Made by a program: the position numbers and the translations under genes | NCBI RefSeq assembly: GCF_000217915.1 | Contig: NZ_AFOZ01000031.1 | Span: forward strand, 101,963 to 165,962 | Length of the DNA: 64,000 bases | Reading direction: 5' to 3' | DNA from: Shewanella sp. HN-41 | Lineage (GTDB): Bacteria > Pseudomonadota > Gammaproteobacteria > Enterobacterales > Shewanellaceae | Shown: positions 40,768 to 50,227 of the stretch, piece after piece | Layout of the letters: every line of letters starts with the position of its first letter | Numbering within the stretch: the first letter of the stretch is position 1 | The notes under the pieces: model-generated | The model's input: only the letters and a program-made list of their open reading frames with translations | What the model was told of the DNA's origin: nothing | Database searches by the model: none

Positions 40768-42078
40768 TTACTCCACTTCCACTATCATTGCCACGCCCAA
40801 ACCACCGGCCGCACAGGCCGTTGCTAGGCCAGTTCCACCACCACGGCGCTTAAGCTCACGACACACTTGCGTGATCAAACGGGTTCCCGTTGCAGCAAAA
40901 GGATGACCGTAGGCGAGCGAGCCACCGAGCACATTAAACTTGCTCATGTCGATTTCGCCAATTGCGCGGTTACGACCGAGTTTTTCTTCGGCAAATTTTT
41001 TCGAAGCAAACATCTGCATATTCGCTAATGTCTGCGCGGCAAAGGCTTCGTGCATTTCAATCAGGGTGAGGTCTTCTAATTCCATTCCAGCGCGTTTCAG
41101 CGCCAGAGGCGTCGCGTAAGAGGGCCCCATCAGCATGTCTTGCCACACATCAATGGCGCTAAAGGCGTAACTCTTAATATAGCCAATAGGTTGATAACCT
41201 AAGGCTTTAGCTCGACCTTCACTCATCAGGATAATCGCCGACGCACCGTCAGTCAGTGGCGTACTGTTAGCCGCCGTCACAGTACCATGCTGTTTGTCAA
41301 ATGCAGGACGCAACTTAGCGTATGACTCCAGTACCGAGTTTTCGCGGATATTATTATCGCGATCGATAAACTGTTTATACGGCGGTATATGCGCAACCAT
41401 AACCTCGTCACGAAGATGGCCCGAAGCCCAAGTTTCACTCGCTAAGGTGTGCGAGCGGTGCGCTAAAGCATCTTGATCGGCGCGGCTAATATTGTAGGTT
41501 TTTGCCATCTGCTCGGCGGTTTGTCCCATAGACAAGCCCGTCGAGTACTCGGCTACCGCAGGCGGCACAGGTAATAAATCTTTAATGCCTAAACGACGGA
41601 AAATTTGTAATTTTTGCCCAAAGCTACGGGCTTTATTCAGATCGACTAACGCATGGGCTAATTTTTTCGACACACCGATAGGCAATACAGAAGAAGAGTC
41701 GGCGCCGCCCGCAATACCGATTTCGATATTGCCCGTCATGATAGATTCGGCCACGTTTACGGTAGATTGAAAGCTAGTCGCACAGGCGCGAGTGACACTA
41801 TAGGCATCGGTCGACACATTCATACCAGTGCCAAGTACGATTTCACGGGCGATGTTAGGAGCCGCCGGCATTTGCACGACTTGCCCATAGACCAACTGTT
41901 CAATCAGCTTAGGATCGAGTTCAGAGCGCGCCAACAACTCATTGACTACCATCTTGCCCATATCGAGCGCCGATACCCCGTGGAACGCGGTGGCCTGTTT
42001 CGCAAATGGGGTTCTTAAACCCGCCACAATCGCAATACGCTCGCCTTTGGCATTGGTTACCTGCTGTCTATCACTCAT
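40768..42078 (-). CDS. fadI: 3-ketoacyl-CoA thiolase FadI
   Basis: Last step of beta-oxidation: cleaves 3-ketoacyl-CoA to acetyl-CoA and a shorter acyl-CoA. Cytoplasmic, 436 residues, the same length as E. coli FadI. The acyl-enzyme cysteine is in [15 protein letters not shown]. The His/Cys pair is in [14 protein letters not shown] and the C-terminal [27 protein letters not shown] precedes ATG 42078. First gene of the fadI-fadJ operon, with a FadR-like site about 105 bases and a PsrA-like site about 155 bases upstream. Confidence 0.97.
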   Translation of the reverse strand: MSDRQQVTNAKGERIAIVAGLRTPFAKQATAFHGVSALDMGKMVVNELLARSELDPKLIEQLVYGQVVQMPAAPNIAREIVLGTGMNVSTDAYSVTRACATSFQSTVNVAESIMTGNIEIGIAGGADSSSVLPIGVSKKLAHALVDLNKARSFGQKLQIFRRLGIKDLLPVPPAVAEYSTGLSMGQTAEQMAKTYNISRADQDALAHRSHTLASETWASGHLRDEVMVAHIPPYKQFIDRDNNIRENSVLESYAKLRPAFDKQHGTVTAANSTPLTDGASAIILMSEGRAKALGYQPIGYIKSYAFSAIDVWQDMLMGPSYATPLALKRAGMELEDLTLIEMHEAFAAQTLANMQMFASKKFAEEKLGRNRAIGEIDMSKFNVLGGSLAYGHPFAATGTRLITQVCRELKRRGGGTGLATACAAGGLGVAMIVEVE

Positions 42079-42181
42079 TTGTCACCCTCTTTATGTGCGC
42101 TATCGCTGAGAGATTTCAGTCGGCGCTATCGATTTCCATGTTTGACCCATTGTTTTTTTATCTCTAAAAAAGCTCAACAAC

Positions 42182-42192
42182 AGGTCTGACCA
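42182..42192. promoter_or_regulatory. FadR-like operator upstream of fadI
   Basis: AGGTCTGACCA matches 9 of the 10 fixed bases of the FadR core TGGTCNGACCA and contains the perfect palindrome GGTC-T-GACC. It lies about 105 bases upstream of the fadI start. FadR represses beta-oxidation genes until long-chain acyl-CoA appears. The match is by eye. Confidence 0.55.
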
Positions 42193-42233
42193 TTAAAGTG
42201 TGATCTGATTCTAACTTCTTGTCAGCAAGTTTT

Positions 42234-42245
42234 AAACACCTGTTT
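42234..42245. promoter_or_regulatory. PsrA-like operator between fadI and moxR
   Basis: AAAC-ACCT-GTTT, with a further G on the right, matches the (G/C)AAAC-N4-GTTT(G/C) operator known for PsrA, a TetR-type fatty-acid regulator that controls beta-oxidation genes in Pseudomonas and is reported for Shewanella. It lies about 155 bases upstream of fadI and about 100 bases upstream of the moxR start, so it could affect either. Confidence 0.5.
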
Positions 42246-42343
42246 GTTTTTTTAACACTAGCCAAACCCTAATGGAATTCTTTACCATATCCGTTGTCTA
42301 TAGCCCACACACGTATTTTCAACAGAAGAAAACGAGTAGCATC

Positions 42344-43300
42344 ATGCCTTTGAGTCGCTTCCACGCACTACGCACTTACCTAAATAAGGTTGTTTTAGGG
42401 CAGCCAGTATTGACCGAAAATCTGCTCATTGCATTAATTGCCAATGGCCACTTATTAGTTGAAGGCCCACCAGGGCTTGCCAAGACCCGAGCAGTGAAAG
42501 CCTTATGTGACGGGGTTGAGGGCGATTTCCACCGCATTCAATTTACGCCGGATCTTTTGCCTGCCGACTTAACCGGCACAGATATTTATCGCTCGCAAAC
42601 TGGCACCTTCGAATTTGAAGCCGGACCGATTTTCCACAATTTGATCTTGGCGGACGAAATTAACCGCGCCCCCGCCAAAGTACAATCGGCATTATTAGAG
42701 GCAATGGCCGAAGGTCAAGTCACAGTCGGTAAGCATAGCTATAAATTGCCACCACTGTTTTTAGTGATGGCAACCCAAAACCCATTAGAAAACGAAGGCA
42801 CTTATCCCCTGCCCGAAGCGCAGCTCGATCGCTTTTTAATGCATTTGAATCTGGATTACCCGAGCGGCGAAACTGAAATCGAAATTCTGCGCCAATCCCG
42901 TAAAGAAGCACTGACCCACGAATTGCCGACCACAGAGCCGATTGCACAGGTAGATATTTTTGCCGCCCGCGATGAAGCCATGGAAATCTACCTCGCCGAG
43001 CCACTTGAAAAATACATAGTCGAAATCGTAATGGCGACCCGCAAGCCTGCACGCTACAGTGATGAGCTCGCAAAATGGCTCGAGTACGGCGTCAGTCCGC
43101 GCGCCACCATTTCGTTAGAGCGCTGTGCCCGTGCCCGTGCTTGGCTGCACGAGCGAGACTTTGTTTCACCGGAAGACATTCAAGCCGTCGCACCGAACGT
43201 GTTAAGACACAGATTGCTACTCAGCTACCAAGCACAGGCCGAGGGCGTCAGCCGCGATCAGGTCATAGACCATATTTTGAGCCAAGTTGCAGTACCTTAA
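42344..43300 (+). CDS. MoxR-family AAA+ ATPase
   Basis: Chaperone-like ATPase, 318 residues, cytoplasmic. Walker A is GPPGLAKTRAVKAL and Walker B LILADEINRAPAKVQ, with sensor 1 in LVMATQNPLENEGTYPLPEAQLDRF. MoxR ATPases act with von Willebrand A (VWA) proteins, often loading metals or maturing complexes; the genes downstream supply those VWA partners. ATG 42344 (MPLSRFHALRTYL) is preferred over an earlier in-frame codon at 42272, because the family starts here and ACGAG lies upstream. First gene of a six-gene operon. Confidence 0.93.
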   Translation: MPLSRFHALRTYLNKVVLGQPVLTENLLIALIANGHLLVEGPPGLAKTRAVKALCDGVEGDFHRIQFTPDLLPADLTGTDIYRSQTGTFEFEAGPIFHNLILADEINRAPAKVQSALLEAMAEGQVTVGKHSYKLPPLFLVMATQNPLENEGTYPLPEAQLDRFLMHLNLDYPSGETEIEILRQSRKEALTHELPTTEPIAQVDIFAARDEAMEIYLAEPLEKYIVEIVMATRKPARYSDELAKWLEYGVSPRATISLERCARARAWLHERDFVSPEDIQAVAPNVLRHRLLLSYQAQAEGVSRDQVIDHILSQVAVP

Positions 43301-43323
43301 CGCTGGACTAAAGGTGAAATGAC

Positions 43324-44265
43324 ATGATTGACACCGTGCGCCAAGCGCCTATGCCGCTCTTTGCCGATGGCTTACATTTAACGGAAAAAGAACTGCTGGC
43401 TTGCCAGAATATTGCTAAGGCGATGCCCGAGCGCAATAGCCGTGCCCGAGCAAATCTTGCTGGCCATCGTAGCAGCTTAATCAAAGGTCGCGGCATGGAG
43501 TTTGCCGAAGTACGCCATTATCAACAGGGCGACGATGTACGTACTATTGATTGGCGTGTTACCGCTCGCACGGGCCAACCCCATACCAAACTCTTTGTGG
43601 AAGAACGTGAGCGGCCTATTTTACTGCTACTCGATCTAAGCCAAAGCCTGTATTTTGGTTCGAGTCTGCTGCTGCAATCCGTCCAAGCGGGGCACCTTGC
43701 CACCACTCTAGGCTGGAATGCTATCCACCACGGCGATAGGTTAGGTGCATTAATCGCCTGTGAATCCGAACATTTAGAGTTAAAGCCCCGCAGCCGTCGT
43801 CAGGGTATTTTGCAGTTTATCTCGGGTTTGCGCCGCGTTCACGAAAATCAGCTCAATCATCTCGGCAGCGACCGGCGCGATCCTGATCATATACTGCGTG
43901 CCTGCCAGCGTTTGCAACGTATCGCTAAACCCGGCTCCTTAATTTGGATCATTACCGATGGCAGTCATTTCAGCCCCCAATGTATCGCACCACTCACTGA
44001 GCTTAAGCGTCACTGTGATATGGGCGCCTATCTTGTTACCGATCCCCTGCGCCAGGGCACACTGCCGTTACCGCACAACTTTAGTTTACCGGTACGGGAT
44101 GGGGATGAGGACTTAGTGCTCACCCGCCACAGTTACCAGGCTTGGCTCGAAGTTCAGCAACGTCAGCAAAGGGACTTTATCGCCATGATGCAGCAACTGC
44201 GCGTGCGCACCCAACTGATAGATGCGGGTGTTCCCCTAGCCCATCAATTGGAATTATTGCGTTAA
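43324..44265 (+). CDS. DUF58 domain protein
   Basis: Cytoplasmic or membrane-associated protein of 313 residues. The DUF58 core is clear: RGMEFAEVRHYQQGDDVRTI, DWRVTARTGQPHTKLF and EERERPILLLLDLSQS, the last part looking like a degenerate VWA metal site. DUF58 proteins always travel with MoxR ATPases; their biochemistry is unknown. It lies 23 bases after moxR and two bases before the next start codon. Confidence 0.93.
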   Translation: MIDTVRQAPMPLFADGLHLTEKELLACQNIAKAMPERNSRARANLAGHRSSLIKGRGMEFAEVRHYQQGDDVRTIDWRVTARTGQPHTKLFVEERERPILLLLDLSQSLYFGSSLLLQSVQAGHLATTLGWNAIHHGDRLGALIACESEHLELKPRSRRQGILQFISGLRRVHENQLNHLGSDRRDPDHILRACQRLQRIAKPGSLIWIITDGSHFSPQCIAPLTELKRHCDMGAYLVTDPLRQGTLPLPHNFSLPVRDGDEDLVLTRHSYQAWLEVQQRQQRDFIAMMQQLRVRTQLIDAGVPLAHQLELLR

Positions 44266-44267
44266 CT

Positions 44268-44864
44268 ATGGATCCAGAAATAGTGAATTCAGAAATAGCT
44301 AATCCACAGGCAACAGTCCCTATGCCTTCTACGGCACCCAACCCAGCCCTTGCGGAATTGCAGGATATTATCCATCCAGATCCCATTGGCGCTTGGCCTT
44401 GGGCAATCGGTTATTGGTTGGTCCTCGCGCTCGTGATTACCCTCATCACACTCTTGGTTATTTGGCTAAGAAAACGTGCCCGTGACTTAGCGCCGAAAAA
44501 AGCCGCGAAACAGTTACTCAGTCAACTTGATAGACAAGCGCCTTCCTACGTATCAGAAGTCAATAGCGTATTAAAGCGTACCGCCATGAGTTACCTCAGC
44601 AGAGAAGCAATAGCATCCTTAGATGGCAAGGCGTGGGCGACTTGGTTAGACAACTATTTACCCGAGCATAAACGTCAACGTATCGGCCCCTTGTTGGCCA
44701 AACGCCATCAGCCAACACCGTTAACCTTAGCTGAAGCCAATGAGCTACATGAACTGGCTCAGGCTTGGCTGGCATCGAAAGCAAAACTGAGCGCTCCAGA
44801 GCCAACTCAACATCATGCTCAAATCCTGCCAACTGACACGCAACAAGCGGAGGCACAATGTTAA
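44268..44864 (+). CDS. DUF4381 domain protein
   Basis: Inner-membrane protein of 198 residues. An N-terminal cytoplasmic or periplasmic stretch is followed by NPALAELQDIIHPDPIGAWP, the DUF4381 signature, then a membrane segment (about 52-72, ending VIWLRKRARD) and a helical domain. A longer frame from 44142 overlaps DUF58 and is not used. ATG 44268 lies two bases after the DUF58 stop codon, and the gene ends seven bases into batA. Found only within MoxR/Bat operons; role unknown. Confidence 0.9.
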   Translation: MDPEIVNSEIANPQATVPMPSTAPNPALAELQDIIHPDPIGAWPWAIGYWLVLALVITLITLLVIWLRKRARDLAPKKAAKQLLSQLDRQAPSYVSEVNSVLKRTAMSYLSREAIASLDGKAWATWLDNYLPEHKRQRIGPLLAKRHQPTPLTLAEANELHELAQAWLASKAKLSAPEPTQHHAQILPTDTQQAEAQC

Positions 44865-45871
44865 CCATTGCCTGGCCTTGGCTATTGATATTATTACCTT
44901 TACCTTTTATTTTTTGGCGCCAACAAACGGCACCAGTCGATGGTGGCCGGCTGCGATTACCCGGGATCAGCCAAACGGGCAAACAAAACTTAGCGGCCAA
45001 CACACGCCAGAGTCGTAAACGCTACTGGCTAATGTGGAGCCTGTTAGTGCTCGCTATCAGCCGCCCACAATGGCTTGGCGATCCCATCGAACTGCCAAGC
45101 CAAGGCCGCGATCTTATGGTGGCGGTGGACCTCTCCGGCAGTATGCAAATTGAAGATATGGCCATAAATGGCAAAACCGTCGACCGCTTCACCTTAATCC
45201 AGCATGTGGTCAGCGACTTTATTGAGCGCCGTAAGGGTGACCGTATCGGTCTAATTCTCTTTGCCGATCATGCTTATTTACAGGCGCCACTGACCCAAGA
45301 TAGGCGTTCGGTCGCACAATTTTTAAAGGAAGCACAAATCGGCTTAGTCGGTAAACAAACCGCCATAGGTGAAGCCATAGCGCTGGCGGTAAAGCGTTTC
45401 GATAAAATGGATAAGAGCAATAGAGTATTAATTTTATTGACCGACGGCTCCAACAACGCGGGCAATATCGACCCAGAGCAAGCGGCCGAGATTGCCGCAA
45501 ATCGTAAGGTCACCATTTATACCGTCGGCGTGGGCGCAGATGTGATGGAACGCCGCACACTCTTTGGCCGCGAGCGGGTTAATCCCTCAATGGATCTGGA
45601 TGAAAACCAACTAAAACATATCGCCGATGCCACCCACGGCCGTTATTTCCGCGCCCGCAATAGTCAGGAGCTTGATCAGATTTACCAAGAAATCGATAAA
45701 CTCGAGCCCGTGAGTCGCGATCAGTTAAGCTATCGTCCGCAGGTGGATCTGTTCTACTGGCCGCTGGCACTGGCATTATTAACGAGCCTTTGGATTGCAC
45801 TAGGCCAATTACCCTTCTTTACATCTCGGGGTAAGCGACCTGATTTAACGAGATCACGGAGGGGAAATTAA
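44858..45871 (+). CDS. VWA domain membrane protein, BatA-like
   Basis: Inner-membrane protein of 337 residues. A short N-terminal hydrophobic segment (WPWLLILLPLPFIFW) and a second one near 53-65 frame a VWA domain with an intact metal site: DLSGSMQ, then a threonine region around LTQDRRS and the LLTDGSNNAGN loop. A C-terminal membrane segment (YWPLALALLTSLWIAL) follows. GGAGG precedes ATG 44858, which overlaps the previous gene by seven bases. In Bacteroides the Bat genes support aerotolerance; in gamma-proteobacteria the role is not established. Confidence 0.93.
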   Translation: MLTIAWPWLLILLPLPFIFWRQQTAPVDGGRLRLPGISQTGKQNLAANTRQSRKRYWLMWSLLVLAISRPQWLGDPIELPSQGRDLMVAVDLSGSMQIEDMAINGKTVDRFTLIQHVVSDFIERRKGDRIGLILFADHAYLQAPLTQDRRSVAQFLKEAQIGLVGKQTAIGEAIALAVKRFDKMDKSNRVLILLTDGSNNAGNIDPEQAAEIAANRKVTIYTVGVGADVMERRTLFGRERVNPSMDLDENQLKHIADATHGRYFRARNSQELDQIYQEIDKLEPVSRDQLSYRPQVDLFYWPLALALLTSLWIALGQLPFFTSRGKRPDLTRSRRGN

Positions 45872-47930
45872 TGCATTTTATCCGTCCAGAATGGCTATTA
45901 GCGCTAGTGCCCCTTGCCTTAGTTCTGTGGCTACTCGCTCGTCAGCACCAAAGCCATAGCGCGTGGAATCGTTATATAGCGCCGCATTTAGCTAAGGTTT
46001 TAGTGACCCAAGGTGGTAAGAAATCTCGCCGTCCTTTGCATTTACTGACACTCAGCTGGCTCATTGCCACTTTAGCCCTAGCAGGCCCTGCGATAAATAA
46101 GCAGTCTTTGCCTGTATTTGCCGCCGAGCAAGGCCGCGTATTAGTGATGGATATGTCGGTGTCTATGTTTGCCACCGACGTCCCCCCAATCGCTTGACCC
46201 AAGCCAAATTTAGGGCGACGGATCTGCTGCGAAATCTCAAAGAAGGTGAAACAGGCCTTATCGCCTTTGCGGGGGATGCCTTTACTATCAGCCCGTTAAC
46301 GCGCGATACCGGCACGCTACTCAATTTATTGCCGACCTTAAGCCCTGAGATCATGCCCGTTCGTGGCTCCAACTTAGCTGCAGCGCTCATCCAAGCGAAA
46401 AGTCTGCTTGTCCAAGGTGGCCATATTCGCGGTGATATTATTCTGATGACAGATGGGATCTCGTCGGCACAATTTGATGAAGCCAACTCAGTGCTCAATG
46501 GGACAGAATATCGCCTCGCGGTTATTGGCTTTGGCACCCGCCAAGGCGCTCCAATTCGTTTGCCCGATGGCCAATTGCAACGGGATAACAGTAACGAGGT
46601 CGTGGTTGCTAAAACGGACTTTGGACTCTTGAATAAACTGGCTGAAAACAATAAAGGAGTATTAATTCAATATAGTACCTATGGAGAGGATATCAGCCAA
46701 CTCCAGCAGTGGCTTAGTGATACGGCAGATGCCAAAGCCACAGATCTTGACGGTGAAACCTGGCAGGATCTTGGCCCTTACCTCGCCCTATTATTACTGC
46801 TCCCCGCCCTCTTTAGCTTTAGGCAGGGCATAGTTGCTGGCATTGCCATAATCGCTAGCAGCATATTGCTGCCCCCCCATGATGCCCATGCCAATGTGTG
46901 GGAGGATTTGTGGAAAACGACAGATCAGCAAGCGATGCAGGCCTATCAATCCCAAGATTATGCCAACGCCGCTAAGCAGTTTGAGTCACCCCAATGGCGT
47001 GGCAGCGCCCAATATAAGACCGGTGATTATGAGCAAGCGCTGAAAACCTTCGAGCAAGATAGCTCAGCCCAAGGCCTCTATAATCAGGGCAATGCCTTGA
47101 TGCAACTTGGTAAACCCGATAAGGCAAAGGAGCGCTACCAAGCCGCACTTGAGAAACAAGCCGATTTTCCTGCGGCGAAGGCCAATCTTGAACTTGCTGA
47201 AAAGCTATTGAAAGAACAACAAAAGCAGCAAGGTAAGAGCGATCAACAGGATAAAAACCAAGAGCAACAAGGCGATCAACAGTCCAGTGATCCCCATTCT
47301 GGCGACCAACAATCAAGCGACCAAACGTCGCAGGATAAACAGCAATCTGACCAAGATAGCGCTCAGAAAGATAAGCAAGATCAAGCGGGACAAGCGTCTC
47401 AGGATCAACAGGACAATACCAACGCAGATCAAAGCCCTGAGCAGCAGAAAGAGGATGAGCAACAAGCCGATCAAGAGAGGCAAGATGGCAATGCTCAGAG
47501 TCAACAGGATGGAGCTCAGCAAGACCCTGCCCAAGACAAAGCGCAACAGGATCAACAAACCCAGCAGCAAAATGGCGAGCAAGATGCGCAGGAAAATGAG
47601 TCTGGAGACAATCCACCTGTAGACAATGAGGCTAAGATGCAAGCGCAGGCTAAAGCCGATGCTGAAGAGTCAAAATCAGCAGAGCAAAAAAAGCACAGCG
47701 CTGGCACCAAGGAAGCCCAAGAGCAGAATGCGCAAGATAAACAAGAGGCGGCTATAGGGGAATCCATCGAAGCACCGCCGCCAGAAAGCTCACCGCTTCC
47801 CGCCCAAATGCAGCGGGCACTGCGGGGCGTGAGTGAAGATCCCCAAGTGTTACTGCGCAATAAAATGCAACTCGAATATCAAAAACGCCGTCAAAATGGC
47901 CAAATATCAAGGGATAACGAACAGTGGTGA
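45871..47930 (+). pseudogene. VWA-TPR protein, BatB/BatC-like, frameshifted in a C6 run
   Basis: Two frames form one protein: 45871-46197 and about 46190-47930. The first holds the N-terminal membrane segments and the VWA strand VLVMDMSVSMFATDV; the second continues the VWA domain (GLIAFAGDAFTISPLT), a membrane segment (about 46770-46880), TPR repeats (about 46930-47220) and a Gln/Asp/Lys-rich tail. One missing C in the run at 46182-46187 explains the break: seven C give DVPPNRLTQAKFRATDL and 686 residues. The start overlaps the batA stop codon (TAATG) after GGAGGGG. The operon around it is otherwise intact and undecayed, so an error or a very recent mutation is likely. The fusion of BatB-type VWA and BatC-type TPR is usual in this operon type. 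Confidence 0.9.
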
Positions 47931-49591
47931 AAAAACATTTTTTTATCCTCCTACTCCTCTCTATCGGAGCTTTGAGTCCTGCTTATGCTCTCACTAAATT
48001 GGAGGCATCGGTCGATCGCAATCCTGTGATGGAGGGCGAATACTTTGTGCTGAATATCAGTGCAGACGATGAGCTCGATACGGGAAAACTTGATACTTCT
48101 ATCCTACTCAAAGATTTTATCGTTGGGCGCACCAGTGTTAGTCGCAGCACCCAGATCATGAATTTTGATGCGGTTAAAGAAACCCGCTGGCAAGTGTTAC
48201 TCGCCCCAAAACAGAAAGGACAACTGACGATACCCTCCTTCAGTATCGATGGGATCCGTTCCGCCGAAATTCCACTAAAAGTGGTTGAGAGTGGCAGCCA
48301 ACCCGAGCAAGCCAATAACTTGTTTATCGATGCCAAGGTTTCGACCGATGAGGCCTATGTTGGTCAACTGATTACCTACAAAGTAAAACTCTATTTAGCG
48401 GTCGAATTACAACGGGGGGTGTTAAACGCTCCCGTGATTGAAGGTGCACAAATTAAGCAAATTGGCGAGGATAAGGATGGTTCAGAGATTGTCGATGGTC
48501 GCCGTTACCGTGTAATTGAACGTACCTACGGCATCATTCCCGACTTACCCGGCCAAGTGAATATCAAAGGCGCTACCTTTTCCGGTGATGTTCTAGTCGA
48601 ATCCCAACGCCGCGGCGGTATGTTTGGTTTTAACGAGAGTCGCCCCATGCAAGCGGGTGCGCCATCCTTAACGATACAGGTTAATCCACCACCGGAAAGC
48701 TTCCAAGGCCAGTGGCTGGTTGCCGACTTAGTCGTCTTAAAAGAGAGTTTTCCTGAAGATATTAATGAGTTTACCGTGGGTAGCCCGATCACTCGCACTA
48801 TTACTCTTTTAGCCTCTAATGCCGATGAAAACAGTTTACCTGATATCGCCCCAGCGCTACCCAGTGAGCTTAAATCATACCCAGAAAAGCCCCAGCGACA
48901 AACCTTTGTACGCGATGCGCAAATTGTTTCCCAGTACAGCATTACATCGGCGATAGTCGCCAGCAAGGCAGGCACCTTCACCTTGCCCGAAGTTAAAGTT
49001 CCATGGTGGAATCCGCGCCTCAAGCGTCAAGAAACGGCAACCTTGCCTGCACGCACTATCATAGTAAAAGGGGGGACAACCCCAGAGGCGCCAACACAGC
49101 CAGCATGGCAAGCCAATTCAACGGTCGATAACGGCGGGTCTTGGTTAACCACAGTTTTTGCAGCCCTGTGGTTGGTGACTTTGGTTCTGTGGATGATTAC
49201 ATTTATTGCCTGGCGCCGTGCGCGTAAACAGCAGCCGCTTATCCCCCATGGGCAACCAGAGGTTGCTACCGTCTCTGGACTATGGGGACTTGAGCAGGCC
49301 TGTGCTCAAGGTGACGCCAGCGATATTTTGCAGCATTTACAGCAATACTTTAGTCAAATGACAGGCAGTGCCATGACCTTAAACAAAATTGCGGCGCTTT
49401 CACCCGCACTATCACAGGCTATAAGCCAACTGCAGCAATCAGCCTATGGGGCTAAAACAGAAGCTGGCCACTCTACAGGGGCAAGTCATTTAAAAGTGGC
49501 GATCAGTGCGTTACTTGCCGCCGTCAAAGCCTATGACAACATGCCATCAAGCAATACATATTTGCCCTTGAGCCCACTCAACCCAAGATAA
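47924..49591 (+). CDS. BatD family protein
   Basis: Exported membrane protein of 555 residues. A signal peptide (FILLLLSIGALSPAYA) is followed by beta-rich BatD domains (KLEASVDRNPVMEGEYFVL onward), and a membrane segment near 420-445 (TTVFAALWLVTLVLWMITFI). A cytoplasmic tail completes it. The start is GTG 47924, seven bases before the TPR gene stop codon. Last gene of the moxR operon. BatD proteins are thought to work with BatA and BatB in the envelope; no direct activity is known. Confidence 0.9.
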   Translation: MVKKHFFILLLLSIGALSPAYALTKLEASVDRNPVMEGEYFVLNISADDELDTGKLDTSILLKDFIVGRTSVSRSTQIMNFDAVKETRWQVLLAPKQKGQLTIPSFSIDGIRSAEIPLKVVESGSQPEQANNLFIDAKVSTDEAYVGQLITYKVKLYLAVELQRGVLNAPVIEGAQIKQIGEDKDGSEIVDGRRYRVIERTYGIIPDLPGQVNIKGATFSGDVLVESQRRGGMFGFNESRPMQAGAPSLTIQVNPPPESFQGQWLVADLVVLKESFPEDINEFTVGSPITRTITLLASNADENSLPDIAPALPSELKSYPEKPQRQTFVRDAQIVSQYSITSAIVASKAGTFTLPEVKVPWWNPRLKRQETATLPARTIIVKGGTTPEAPTQPAWQANSTVDNGGSWLTTVFAALWLVTLVLWMITFIAWRRARKQQPLIPHGQPEVATVSGLWGLEQACAQGDASDILQHLQQYFSQMTGSAMTLNKIAALSPALSQAISQLQQSAYGAKTEAGHSTGASHLKVAISALLAAVKAYDNMPSSNTYLPLSPLNPR

Positions 49592-49663
49592 TTGGCCGAT
49601 TGAATGAACAATAAGCGAGCTAAAAGATGTTGAATATCAAGCTAAAATGCCAAACTCATAAAA

Positions 49664-50227
49664 ATGTTTGCTAACTGGCGTAAGAAATCCGTTAAGCCTG
49701 CGGTCTCTTCTGACATGCTGAGCAAACAACGACGATACAACAGCCTAGTCAAGGCTCTGCATGCCGATATTTTTCGCTACGCCTACTGGCTTTGTGGTGA
49801 TAAATCGGTGGCAGAAGACATCACCCAAGAAACCTTCTTGCGGGCGTGGCGCTCTTTGGATTCCCTCAAGGATGATAAAGCGGCGAAGGCTTGGCTTATC
49901 ACCATTCTTAGGCGTGAAAATGCCCGGCGTTTTGAACGTAAACAGTTCGATTATTCCGACGTTGAGCAGGATACCTTAGAGGATAATATCTCCAGTAGCA
50001 GTGAAGAGCAGACCGAGCAATATCTGATCCGCAGGCAAATTGCCAAGCTCGATATCGAGTACCGCGAACCGCTCTTGCTTCAGCTCATTGGTGGCTTTAG
50101 TGGCGATGAAATAGCAGAACTGATGGAACTCAATCGCAATACCGTAATGACGCGTTTATTTCGGGCGAGGAGCCAGTTGAAAGAATTACTTGAGAAAAAT
50201 GAAGTGAGAGGTCAATCCAATGGATGA
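49664..50227 (+). CDS. RNA polymerase sigma factor, sigma-70/ECF type
   Basis: Cytoplasmic transcription factor of 187 residues. Sigma region 2 is at about 30-95 (YAYWLCGDKSVAEDITQETF, LRAWRSLDSL) and region 4 at about 125-180 (REPLLLQLIGGFSGDEIAEL, with the helix-turn-helix MELNRNTVMTRLFRARSQL). The linker is acidic (EDNISSSSEEQTEQ). It overlaps the next gene by eight bases. No good Shine-Dalgarno precedes ATG 49664; an alternative start at 49715 is no better. The regulon is unknown. Confidence 0.92.
   Translation: MFANWRKKSVKPAVSSDMLSKQRRYNSLVKALHADIFRYAYWLCGDKSVAEDITQETFLRAWRSLDSLKDDKAAKAWLITILRRENARRFERKQFDYSDVEQDTLEDNISSSSEEQTEQYLIRRQIAKLDIEYREPLLLQLIGGFSGDEIAELMELNRNTVMTRLFRARSQLKELLEKNEVRGQSNG

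Noticed and set aside
46972..47616. 214-codon minus-strand open frame
   Set aside because: Antisense to the TPR and Gln/Asp-rich region of the BatB-type gene; an artefact of its biased codons.
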